Assembly: GCF_003065405.1 (NCBI RefSeq)
Contig: NZ_CP026947.1
Span: forward strand, 2,046,001 to 2,110,000
Reading direction: 5' to 3'
DNA: 64,000 bases
Source: Corynebacterium yudongzhengii
GTDB lineage: Bacteria > Actinomycetota > Actinomycetes > Mycobacteriales > Mycobacteriaceae
Part shown: piece by piece, positions 11,189 to 18,922 of the stretch
How the letters are laid out: each line of letters starts with the position of its first letter
How positions within the stretch are numbered: the first letter of the stretch is position 1
Notes under the pieces: model-generated
What the model was told of the DNA's origin: nothing
Database searches by the model: none
The model's input: the letters and a program-made list of their open reading frames with translations, nothing else
Translations under genes and position numbers: made by a program

Positions 11189-11242
11189 GGGCGCCCAGAT
11201 TAACAGCGTGAGAGCCCGCAAAGGCGTGTATGTCTAGAACCC

Positions 11243-12117
11243 ATGACGAGCCCTAACGCACGTGTCGGCTGGATCGCCGCGACCGCCCTCGCCCCGGTGG
11301 CGTGGGGGACGACGTATATCGTCACCACTCACCTGCTTCCGCCGGGCCATTCGTTGTTCTCTGCGCTGCTGCGCACGCTGCCGGCTGGCCTCCTGGCGAT
11401 CGCCCTCGCCCGGCAACTCCCGCGCGGCAGCTGGTGGTGGAAGTCCCTGGTGCTCGGGGCGCTGAATATGGGCGCGTTTTCCCCCTGCTGTTTATCTCGG
11501 CTCAGCTGCTGCCCGGCGGGGTGGCGGCCACGCTGAACTCCATGCACCCCGTCATCGTCGCGTTCCTCGCGGTGGCATTCCTCCGCGAAAGGCTCTCCAC
11601 GTGGCGGCTGTTCTGGGGCCTCGTCGGCCTGGCCGGCATCGGGATGGTGGTGCTCGGCCCCGCCGCCGCGCTGAATCCGCTCGGGGTCCTCGCCGGTCTC
11701 GCCGGGGCGGTGTCGATGGGCGCCGGCGTGGTGTTGACCAAGAAGTGGGGCCGGCCGGATTACGCCAGCGCCCTCGGGCTGGCGGGGTGGCAGCTCACCG
11801 GGGCTGGGATGATGCTCCTTGTCCCCGCGTTGCTTATCGACGGCATCCCACCCGGCATCGACGCCCCGGCAGTGGCCGGTTATGTGTGGCTCGGCGTCGT
11901 CGGCACGCTCGCCGCCTACACGGTCTGGTTCGCCGGCATCCGCCAGCTTCCGGTCACCCCAACCGCGCTGCTCGGCTTGCTCTCCCCGCTGACCGCGGCG
12001 GTGCTCGGGGCGATCATCGCGGGCGAAGCACTGACTCTCGTGCAGATGGTGGGATTCCTGACGGCGCTGACAGCCCTGGCCGCCGGCCAGCTCCCCTCGC
12101 CGGCGCGGCGGCGCTAA
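11243..12117 (+). pseudogene. EamA/DMT-family permease with a single-base frameshift
   Basis: Ten-helix drug/metabolite exporter of the EamA (RhaT-like) family. The first part reads from the ATG at 11243 to about 11476 (MTSPNARVGWIAATALAPVAWGT...), the rest in the next frame to 12117 (...LLFISAQLLPGGVAATLNSMHP...). The break lies at a T4C5 run (11477-11485). One extra T or C would give the expected GAFFPLLF or GAFSPLLF, and the full-length product would be about 291 aa. Helices 1-3 are in one frame and 4-10 in the other, so the product is non-functional if the sequence is right. A homopolymer read error is equally possible. Confidence 0.85.
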
Positions 12118-12120
12118 AGA

Positions 12121-12157
12121 AAAAACCTTGCCCGGCGCTAGGCCCAGGCAAGGTTTC
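12121..12157 (-). terminator. Terminator behind the tRNA-Ala pair
   Basis: Inverted repeat AAACCTTGCC / GGCAAGGTTT. On the minus strand the stem is followed by TTTTTTC, just past the 3' end of the proximal tRNA-Ala. It may also end the EamA transcript from the other side. Confidence 0.75.
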
Positions 12158-12169
12158 CATCATTATCAG

Positions 12170-12242
12170 TGGAGCTAACGGGATTCGAACCCGTGACCCC
12201 CACACTGCCAGTGTGGTGCGCTACCAGCTGCGCCATAGCCCC
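12170..12242 (-). tRNA. tRNA-Ala (GGC)
   Basis: 73-nt cloverleaf read on the minus strand: acceptor GGGGCTA paired with TAGCTCC plus A, D arm with GCGCAGCTGGTAGCGC, anticodon loop CTGGCAG (anticodon GGC, alanine), and T arm GGGTTCGAATCCC. No CCA is encoded. It is the distal copy of two, transcribed toward the terminator. Confidence 0.96.
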
Positions 12243-12291
12243 TCAAGAAGGTGTTATTCGGTTGTACCGATCGCTTTGCTGCGGATCGGAG

Positions 12292-12364
12292 TGGAGCTAA
12301 CGGGATTCGAACCCGTGACCCCCACACTGCCAGTGTGGTGCGCTACCAGCTGCGCCATAGCCCC
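12292..12364 (-). tRNA. tRNA-Ala (GGC), second copy
   Basis: Sequence identical over all 73 nt to the copy at 12170-12242, 49 bp away in the same orientation. Anticodon GGC. Tandem duplication of a complete tRNA gene. Confidence 0.96.
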
Positions 12365-12498
12365 GTGCACCGTGGTGCCGGGCGATAACCGGAGGTCATC
12401 GCAACTCATGTCAATATACTCGGAGCCGCCGACGGCAGCCAAATCCGCTGGTGTTGCGCGGTCAGTCGCCGTGGGCGGCTCCATAGGCTGGGGAGGTT

Positions 12499-13230
12499 TT
12501 AGGCGAGCACCTCGTCGATCCAGGAGTTGATGTCGGTGACCGAAACGTCCTCGCCGTCCTGCATGACGCGCGGGGTGGACACCTCGCCGACGGCGTCCTG
12601 CATCGTCTCGGCGTTGGACTTGCCGACCTCGTTGGCCCGGTCCTTGTACTCGCCGTCGCGGATGGCGTCGACAGCCTCGCTGGAGGCGCCGACGGCCTCG
12701 GCGGCGTTCGCGAAGTCATCGTCATCCCACTGGTTGAAGATGTCCTGCTGGTCTTCGAAGAGGATCTCGCGCAGGTTCCAGTAGGCCTCGGTCTCTCCCT
12801 TGTCGGCGAGCGCCAGGGTCGCGGCGGCAGCGGAGGTGGAGTGGCCCTCGTTACCGTTGTCCATGAAGTTCATGGGGTGGATGGTCACAGCCAGGTTGCC
12901 GTTTTCGATCTCCTCGAGCATCTGCTGGTCAGTGTTCTGAGCCAGCTGGGCACAGTAGCCACAGGAGAAGTCCTCGAACAGATCGACCTGCTCCGGGTCA
13001 TTAGCGTCCGGGGCCGCGAGGGTGATCGTGTTTCCCTCGTAGTTCATCTCGGCGCTCACCTCCGTGTTTTCTCGCTCCGCGAGCTCGGAGGCCGCCTGGC
13101 CCTGGGATTGCCAGACCACCAGACCGATGACGACGGCTGCGACAGCGAGCACCGCCACGATCACCCAGAGGAAGCTGGAGGATCCCTTTGAAGTGGGATC
13201 AGAAACGGAACGCGACTTGCTGCTGCTCAT
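12499..13230 (-). CDS. Membrane-anchored DsbA-family thiol-disulfide oxidoreductase
   Basis: 243 residues: a short cytoplasmic N-terminus, one membrane helix (about residues 20-42, SSFLWVIVAVLAVAAVVIG), then an extracytoplasmic thioredoxin fold. The active site is CGYC in LFEDFSCGYCAQL (about residues 88-98), and VSTPRVM near the C-terminus supplies the cis-proline of the DsbA family. It presumably makes or rearranges disulfides in secreted proteins. The ATG at 13230 has AAGGTGA upstream. It is downstream of a MauE/DoxX-like membrane protein on the same strand (133 bp gap), a common pairing for electron transfer to thioredoxin-like proteins. Confidence 0.9.
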   Translation of the reverse strand: MSSSKSRSVSDPTSKGSSSFLWVIVAVLAVAAVVIGLVVWQSQGQAASELAERENTEVSAEMNYEGNTITLAAPDANDPEQVDLFEDFSCGYCAQLAQNTDQQMLEEIENGNLAVTIHPMNFMDNGNEGHSTSAAAATLALADKGETEAYWNLREILFEDQQDIFNQWDDDDFANAAEAVGASSEAVDAIRDGEYKDRANEVGKSNAETMQDAVGEVSTPRVMQDGEDVSVTDINSWIDEVLA

Positions 13231-13363
13231 CGTTGTTCACCTTATCCGTTCGTACGTTGGTTCAGTAAGGGTCATTCGAAAGAAGGATATGTTCCGGGAT
13301 CAATCTAACAGCTTGACCCCGAAGGCCGTGCACCCACCCGGGCGATAGGTGACGTGCCACAGT

Positions 13364-13837
13364 CTAGGGGTGCACGGCGAAGCGGCGGTACGGGCGCCAG
13401 ATGGCCCATACCGACAAAGCGACATAACCGATGTCGCGCACGATAGTCACCGGAATGTTGGTGGCATCTTCCCCACCGAAGCAGCCGCAGCTGATCTCCA
13501 GACCGTTCGCCCAGGCCCAACTGAGGCCCAGGATGAACAGCACGAGAACACCGAGGCTAACTGCCGCGGACTGACGCAAGAAGACACCGAACAGCAGCAA
13601 TAAGCCGCCGCCGATCTCGAGGGGGCCGATGAGCTGCGCCAGCAGGTAGGAAAACTCCGGGGTGAAGATCTCGTAGGCCGCAATGGTCTGGGAGACAGTC
13701 ATGGTCTGCCCGACCTTGCTTAGGCCCGCCGCGATCCAGATGAACGCCATATAAAAGCGCGCAACGAAGCTGACAATATCGAGCGCTATAGTGACGTTCG
13801 ACCGGCCAGTGGCGCGCGAAGTCTCAGTAATTGCCAC
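13364..13837 (-). CDS. MauE/DoxX-family redox membrane protein
   Basis: 157 residues with four predicted membrane helices (for example IALDIVSFVARFYMAFIWIA, LIGPLEIGGGLLLLFGVFL, and a C-terminal IGYVALSVWAIW). A cysteine pair, ISCGCFG at about residues 115-121, sits on a loop. This is the layout of the MauE/DoxX-type proteins that pass electrons to periplasmic thioredoxin-like partners, here probably the adjacent DsbA-like protein. The partnership is inferred from gene order. I do not see a signal for any other substrate. Confidence 0.82.
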   Translation of the reverse strand: MAITETSRATGRSNVTIALDIVSFVARFYMAFIWIAAGLSKVGQTMTVSQTIAAYEIFTPEFSYLLAQLIGPLEIGGGLLLLFGVFLRQSAAVSLGVLVLFILGLSWAWANGLEISCGCFGGEDATNIPVTIVRDIGYVALSVWAIWRPYRRFAVHP

Positions 13838-13983
13838 AAAAGATTACTTTAGCGCAGCTAACGCACATAAGGTGGAAAAATAGTCTCGAATTGGCTGGAC
13901 ACTACCTGATATAAGCCTTGTGCCCAGCCCACGCTTGCCAGCCTCCCCACTCCGTGGGGCGAGAGGCAAAGTTAGCCGAGGCG

Positions 13984-15642
13984 CTAATCCCCCAAGACCT
14001 CGCTCACCAACGCTTGGGCTTCCTCCTGCACGCGGGCTAAGTGGTCCTCGCCTTGGAAGCTCTCGGCGTAGATCTTGTACTTATCCTCCGTTCCCGACGG
14101 CCGGGCGGCGAACCACGCGGACTCGGTGGTGACCTTCAGCCCGCCGATGGGCGCGGAGTTGCCCGGCGCGTCGGTGAGCTTCGCGGTGATCGGCTCGCCG
14201 GCGAGTTCGGTGGCACTGACTTGGTCCGGGGAGAGCTTCTTCAGGATGGCCTTCTGTTCGCGGGAGGCCTCGGCGTCGGTACGCGCGTACGCCGGGGCGC
14301 CGAACTGTTCGGCGAGCTCCGCGTAGCGTTGCGACGGCGTCTTCTGCGTCACCGCGGTGATCTCCGCGGCGAGCAGGTCGAGGATGATGCCGTCCTTGTC
14401 GGTGGACCACACGGTGCCGTCGTGCCGCAGGAAGGAGGCGCCGGCGGATTCCTCGCCGCCGAAGCCGATGCTGCCGTCGATAAGCCCGGGCACGAACCAT
14501 TTGAAGCCGACCGGCACCTCGACGAGCTTGCGTCCCAGCGAGTCGACGACGCGGTCGATCATCGACGACGAGACCAGCGTCTTGCCGACGGCCATGTCGC
14601 CGCCCCACTGGTCGCGATGAGAGAAGAGGTAGTCGATGGCCACGGCGAGGTAGTGGTTCGGGTTCATCAGCCCGTGATCGGGAGTGACGATGCCGTGGCG
14701 GTCGGCGTCGGCGTCGTTGCCGTGGGCCAAGTCGAACTTCTCCCGGTTGCCGATGAGGCTGGCCATGGCGTTCGGCGAGGAGCAGTCCATGCGGATCTTG
14801 CCGTCGGTATCGAGCGTCATGAAACGCCAGGTGGCGTCTACCGCCGGGTTCACAACCTCCAGGTTGAGCCCATGGGTCTCCGCGATGGCACCCCAGTAAT
14901 CGACGGCTGCACCGCCCATCGGGTCCGCGCCGATGGAGATCTTCGAGTTCCGGATCGCCTCGAGGTTGATCACGCTCGGCAGGTCGTCGACATAAGCGTT
15001 AAGGAAGTCATAGGACTGCGCCCGCTTGTCGCGCACGCCGCTGACCGGCGTGCGCTGCACACCCTCGAGCCCGGCGCGCAGGTAGTCGTTGGCCCGCTCG
15101 GCGATGAGATCGGTGGCGCCAGCGTCGGCAGGGCCTCCCGACGGTGGGTTGTACTTGAAGCCGCCGTCGCGCGGCGGGTTGTGCGAGGGGGTGATGACGA
15201 TGCCGTCGGCACGCGCCGAATCCTTACCGGTCACCCCGCCGGCGAGCCGGGCATTGTGGGTGAGGATGGCGTGCGAAATCGCGGGCGTCGGGGTGTAGCG
15301 GCCGGCGGCGTCGACAAGCACCTCGATGCCGTTGGCGATGAGCACCTCGAGCGCGGAGATCATCGCCGGCTCGGATAAGGCGTGGGTGTCACGGCCGACG
15401 AAGATGGGCCCGCCGATGCCGTTGTCGCGGCGGTAGTCGACGATCGCCTGCGTGACGGCGAGGATGTGGTCCTCGTTGAACGCGTTGTCCAGCGAAGAAC
15501 CGCGGTGCCCGGAGGTACCGAAGCTGACCTGCTGGTTGATATCCGAAGGGTCGATCTCACGGGTGTAGTACGCGGAGACGACTTCGGCGATGTCGATGAG
15601 GTCTTCCTGCTGGGCGGGCTGCCCGGCGCGCTCGTGTGCCAT
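13984..15642 (-). CDS. pgm: Phosphoglucomutase (alpha-D-glucose phosphate-specific)
   Basis: Interconverts glucose 1-phosphate and glucose 6-phosphate, feeding glycogen, trehalose and wall precursor synthesis. The 552-residue length fits the family. Four domains are marked by the phosphoserine loop TPSHNPP (about residue 160), the metal loop DADADRHG (about 305), the sugar-binding loop [10 protein letters not shown] (about 390) and the phosphate-binding loop [12 protein letters not shown] near the C-terminus. The ATG at 15642 has AAGGAGAACC upstream. It is transcribed away from the AGCS symporter gene, so the 208 bp between them hold both promoters. Confidence 0.96.
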   Translation of the reverse strand: MAHERAGQPAQQEDLIDIAEVVSAYYTREIDPSDINQQVSFGTSGHRGSSLDNAFNEDHILAVTQAIVDYRRDNGIGGPIFVGRDTHALSEPAMISALEVLIANGIEVLVDAAGRYTPTPAISHAILTHNARLAGGVTGKDSARADGIVITPSHNPPRDGGFKYNPPSGGPADAGATDLIAERANDYLRAGLEGVQRTPVSGVRDKRAQSYDFLNAYVDDLPSVINLEAIRNSKISIGADPMGGAAVDYWGAIAETHGLNLEVVNPAVDATWRFMTLDTDGKIRMDCSSPNAMASLIGNREKFDLAHGNDADADRHGIVTPDHGLMNPNHYLAVAIDYLFSHRDQWGGDMAVGKTLVSSSMIDRVVDSLGRKLVEVPVGFKWFVPGLIDGSIGFGGEESAGASFLRHDGTVWSTDKDGIILDLLAAEITAVTQKTPSQRYAELAEQFGAPAYARTDAEASREQKAILKKLSPDQVSATELAGEPITAKLTDAPGNSAPIGGLKVTTESAWFAARPSGTEDKYKIYAESFQGEDHLARVQEEAQALVSEVLGD

Positions 15643-15850
15643 GACTTGCGGTTCTCCTTCTACGGGTACGTCCGACCGGTGTGCCGTCGCTTATCGACGA
15701 CACCTCGCCTCCATTGTCGGCCCCGCAGGCGGTTTGTGCACGGGTTCGCCACCCCCGTTACGGGGCTCTATACGTCGCACCTAATGGCCGATTTCGTGGT
15801 TTTTCTGCACACCCGCTGCCCCTCACTGTGTTCCGCGCTACATTTTCTTC

Positions 15851-17272
15851 ATGATCGACAACCTGACGTCGGTCCTCGGCGACATCTCTGGTGTGGTCTG
15901 GGGACCGTTTATCCTTATCCCCCTGCTGTTGGGCACCGGCCTGTATCTGACCATCCGCCTCGGAGGCCTGCAGTTTCGTGCCCTCGGGCGCTCGCTGCGC
16001 CACGCCTTCGTGGATAGCGACGAAGACGAGTCCCCAGGCGATATTTCGAACTACCAGGCACTGACCACCGCGCTGGCGGCGACGGTCGGTACCGGCAACA
16101 TCGTCGGCGTGGCCACGGCGATCGCCGTCGGCGGTCCGGGCGCGCTGTTCTGGATCTGGGTGACCGGCCTCGTCGGCATGGCCTCGAAGTACACCGAGGC
16201 GTACCTGGGCGTGCGTTTCCGCGTTACTGACTCCAGCGGGCGCCAGCTCGGCGGTCCGCAGATTTATCTCCGCCGCGGCATCCCAGGCGGGACCGGCAAG
16301 GTGCTGGCGTTCCTCTTCGCCCTGTTCGCTACCTTCGCCAGCTTCGGCATCGGCAACATGACGCAGGCCAATTCCGTCGCTGCAGGCGTGGAGGATACCT
16401 TCGGCCTCGATCCGGTGGCCACTGGCGTGATCATGTTCATCGGCGTCGGCGCCGTCCTGCTGGGCGGCATCCAGGCGATCGGCCGGATCACCTCGGCGTT
16501 CGTGCCCATGATGGTGGTGATCTACATCGGCACCGGCATCATCGTGCTCGCGCTCATGGCCGATCAGATCCCAGCCGCGCTGGCGATGGTCTTCACCGAT
16601 GCGTTCACCGGCAGCTCCGCGGCCGGCGGCTTCCTCGGCGCCACCATCATGATGGTGGTTCGCTACGGTGTCGCCCGCGGTATCTTCTCCAACGAGTCCG
16701 GCATGGGCTCCGCCGCCATCGCCGCGGCTGCCGCGAAGACCTCCCACCCGGCCCGCCAGGCGCTGGTGTCTATGACCCAGACCTTCATCGACACCTTGAT
16801 CGTCGTCACCATCACCGGCCTGGTTATCGTCACCTCGGGTGTCTGGCAGCAGGGCGAGGACACCGCCGCCACCATGACTGGCGCCGGCTTCGCTGAGGCG
16901 CTGCCGGGCGACTGGGGCTCCACGATCGTCTCGGTCTCGCTCATCTTCTTCGCCTTCTCGACGATCATCGGCTGGTCCTACTACGGCGAGCGCTCGCTCA
17001 TCTCGCTCGTCGGCGAGTGGGCCTCGATCCCCTACCGCATGGTCTTCACCGTCGTCGTCTTCATCGGGTCGGTCTCGGAAATCCAGTTGGCCTGGACCTT
17101 CTCCGATCTGGCCAACGGCCTTATGGCCCTGCCGAACCTCATCGGTCTGCTCATTCTCTCCGGCCTCGTGGCCCGCGAGACCAAGCAGTACCTGCAGTTC
17201 GATCCCAAGCTGGACAAGCCGAAGGCATCCGTCCAGGAGTTCATCCGTCAGCAACAGATGGACTGGCGCTAA
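15851..17272 (+). CDS. AGCS-family sodium/alanine (amino acid) symporter
   Basis: 473-residue membrane protein with about eleven helices and strong hallmarks of the alanine/glycine:cation symporter family: the GTGNIVGVATAIAVGGPGA helix-break motif, LGVRFR after helix 3, GNMTQANSVA, and the conserved IFSNESGMGSA segment. It imports alanine or glycine with sodium. The ATG at 15851 follows TACATT and six bases, consistent with a leaderless mRNA. crcB genes follow with an 11-bp gap on the same strand and may be read from the same transcript. Confidence 0.92.
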   Translation: MIDNLTSVLGDISGVVWGPFILIPLLLGTGLYLTIRLGGLQFRALGRSLRHAFVDSDEDESPGDISNYQALTTALAATVGTGNIVGVATAIAVGGPGALFWIWVTGLVGMASKYTEAYLGVRFRVTDSSGRQLGGPQIYLRRGIPGGTGKVLAFLFALFATFASFGIGNMTQANSVAAGVEDTFGLDPVATGVIMFIGVGAVLLGGIQAIGRITSAFVPMMVVIYIGTGIIVLALMADQIPAALAMVFTDAFTGSSAAGGFLGATIMMVVRYGVARGIFSNESGMGSAAIAAAAAKTSHPARQALVSMTQTFIDTLIVVTITGLVIVTSGVWQQGEDTAATMTGAGFAEALPGDWGSTIVSVSLIFFAFSTIIGWSYYGERSLISLVGEWASIPYRMVFTVVVFIGSVSEIQLAWTFSDLANGLMALPNLIGLLILSGLVARETKQYLQFDPKLDKPKASVQEFIRQQQMDWR

Positions 17273-17283
17273 TATGTGCTGAC

Positions 17284-17610
17284 GTGTTCAGCCAAGCCTT
17301 CTTCGTCGGCCTCGGTGCCGCCCTCGGAGCCACACTGCGCTGGGGGCTCACCGAGGCCGTCGGCATTCCGGTGCTCGTCGTTCTCGGAATCAACATCGCC
17401 GGCTGCTTCTTCGCCGGTTGGATGCCATCATCGGCGTTCTGGACGACGGGGTTCCTCGGAGGCTTCACGACGATGTCCGCCTTCGCCTTCCACGCCACGG
17501 AGATGAACCTCCCCACAGCGCTGGCCTACACCGCGGCGACTGTGCTCGGCTGCGTGCTGTCCGCGCTCGCCGGGAGGGCACTGCGCCGCCCGCGGGAGGA
17601 GCACGCATGA
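17284..17610 (+). CDS. crcB: CrcB/Fluc fluoride channel subunit 1
   Basis: 108-residue, four-helix fluoride channel subunit. Signatures are LGAALGATLRWGL in helix 1, the NIAGCFFAG helix 2 asparagine, and the GFLGGFTTMSAF helix 3 break with the fluoride-track TM/S residues. A GTG at 17284 is the only reasonable start (no upstream ATG before the preceding stop). The last four bases overlap the next crcB start (ATGA). Two unlike subunits form the antiparallel heterodimer common in Gram-positive bacteria, which exports fluoride. Confidence 0.88.
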   Translation: MFSQAFFVGLGAALGATLRWGLTEAVGIPVLVVLGINIAGCFFAGWMPSSAFWTTGFLGGFTTMSAFAFHATEMNLPTALAYTAATVLGCVLSALAGRALRRPREEHA

Positions 17611-17969
17611 CCGAGCTGATGTGCAGCCTGCTCTTAGTGGCCGCCGGCGGTTTTCTCGGCGGGATCGCCCGGTGGGGGCTGACGAAAGCTCTGCCCGACC
17701 GAGTCGCGATCTTCACCGCGAACGCCGTCGGCTCTTTGATTTTCGGAATCGGCCTCGGCGCCCCAGGCCAGCTGCCGCTGTTGGTCGCGGTGGGGGTTGG
17801 CGGCGCACTGTCGACGTGGTCGACGTTCGCGAATCAGCTGGCCGGGCTCGTCGAGAAGCGACGGTGGGCGATCTTCGCGCGCTACCTGGCGCTCACCGTC
17901 GCTGTCTGCGTGGTCGCCGCCTGGCGCGGCACGGTCTGGGCCGGCCGGATCTTTGGCCAGTGGCCCTGA
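17607..17969 (+). CDS. crcB: CrcB/Fluc fluoride channel subunit 2
   Basis: 120-residue partner of the preceding subunit, translationally coupled through the ATGA overlap. Signatures are GGFLGGIARWGLTK, the NAVGSLIFG asparagine helix, and GVGGALSTWSTFANQ, which carries the conserved TxSTF of helix 3. It is more canonical than subunit 1. The frame ends 11 bp before the left end of the IS element, which therefore did not damage it. No fluoride riboswitch was recognised upstream. Confidence 0.9.
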   Translation: MTELMCSLLLVAAGGFLGGIARWGLTKALPDRVAIFTANAVGSLIFGIGLGAPGQLPLLVAVGVGGALSTWSTFANQLAGLVEKRRWAIFARYLALTVAVCVVAAWRGTVWAGRIFGQWP

Positions 17970-17983
17970 CCGCGCGGCCCTAG

Positions 17984-18922
17984 GGCGTGTCTGACAATTG
18001 AGGGAAGCGTGGCATGGGACCCTGGCTCCCGTGTCGCGTTTTCACATGTTGAGTGATGCCCAGTGGGAGATGGTCGAAGAGCTTCTGCCCCGTCGCACGG
18101 GGAGAAAAGGCCGACCGTTCTCCGATCCCCGGCAGATGCTCGAGGCCATCCTCTACTGCCTTCGGGCAGGGATCGCGCGGTGTGACCTGCCCGCCTGCTT
18201 CGGGTCCTGGCAGACGGTCTACACCTGGCACAACCGGATGGCCAAGGACGGACACCTGGGACGTGATCTTTCAGCGACTTCTTAGACAGGCCGATACGGA
18301 AGACCTGATCGACTGGTCGGTGTCGGTGGACTTTGACGATCGCCCGGGCCCATCAGCACGTCACGAACATCACGCGGGTCACAGGGGGCTTTGTCGAATT
18401 ACAACAACCTGCTGGCCGAGCCGCCTGATCACGCGGTCGGCCGATCACGGGGTGGTCTGTCTACCAAGGTCCACGCCCTGGTCGACGGCCATGGCATGCC
18501 CCTGACCATGATCGTTACTGCGGGCCACCGCGGTGACTGCCCGGTGCTGATCCCGTTGTTGAAACGCCTGCGGGTGCCCGGGATGGTGGGCCGACCGCGC
18601 ACCCGGCCCGATGAACTGCGCGCGGATAGGGCGTATGCATCGAAGGCTGTGCGCAGGTATCTGCGCGAGCGCAAGATCACGGCGACGTTCCCGGAGAAGA
18701 AGGACGTGATCGCCGTCCGGAAGCGGAAAGGCTCGATGGGTGGGCGTCTACCGACGTTCGATGCGCAGTCCTACAAGGGCTGCAACGTGGTGGAACGGTT
18801 TTCGGCAACCTCAAGCAGTGGCGGGGTGTGGCAACCCGGTACGACAAGCTCGCGGTTGTCTACCGGGCCGGCGTGATGACTATCGCCGTCATGACCTAGC
18901 TGAAGAAATTGTCAGACACGCC
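17984..18922 (+). mobile_element. Decayed IS5-family insertion sequence
   Basis: Ends are perfect inverted repeats, GGGCGTGTCTGACAATT at 17984-17999 (one base short as counted) and its complement at 18907-18922, giving a 939-bp element. Both sides carry CTAG (17980-17983 and 18923-18926), read as the target-site duplication, as expected for the IS5 family (YTAR targets). It encodes one transposase, broken by several frameshifts. The right-hand CTAG contains the stop codon of the ABC permease gene beyond it. Confidence 0.9.
18031..18899 (+). pseudogene. IS5-family transposase, four frameshifts
   Basis: Fragments of a single DDE transposase lie in successive frames: N-terminal MLSDAQWEMVEELLPR and WQTVYTWHNRMAKDG (to about 18250), DLIDWSVSVD (to about 18330), then HVTNITRVTGG, then EPPDHAVGRSRGGLSTKVHA (from about 18420), and finally NLKQWRGVATRYDKLAVVY in yet another frame (after about 18798). 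Counting frames gives three +1 shifts and one -1 shift. A programmed frameshift would explain only one, so the gene is dead. The proposed start is the GTG at 18031. Confidence 0.88.

Noticed and set aside
13940..13967. Stem-loop just past the pgm stop as a terminator
   Set aside because: The stem is imperfect and no T run follows on the minus strand.
17270..17290. Fluoride riboswitch upstream of crcB
   Set aside because: Only 11 bases separate the symporter and crcB, too short for the aptamer; none was recognised elsewhere nearby.
18053..18505. Separate gene in the IS element
   Set aside because: It is one frame of the frameshifted transposase, not an independent gene.
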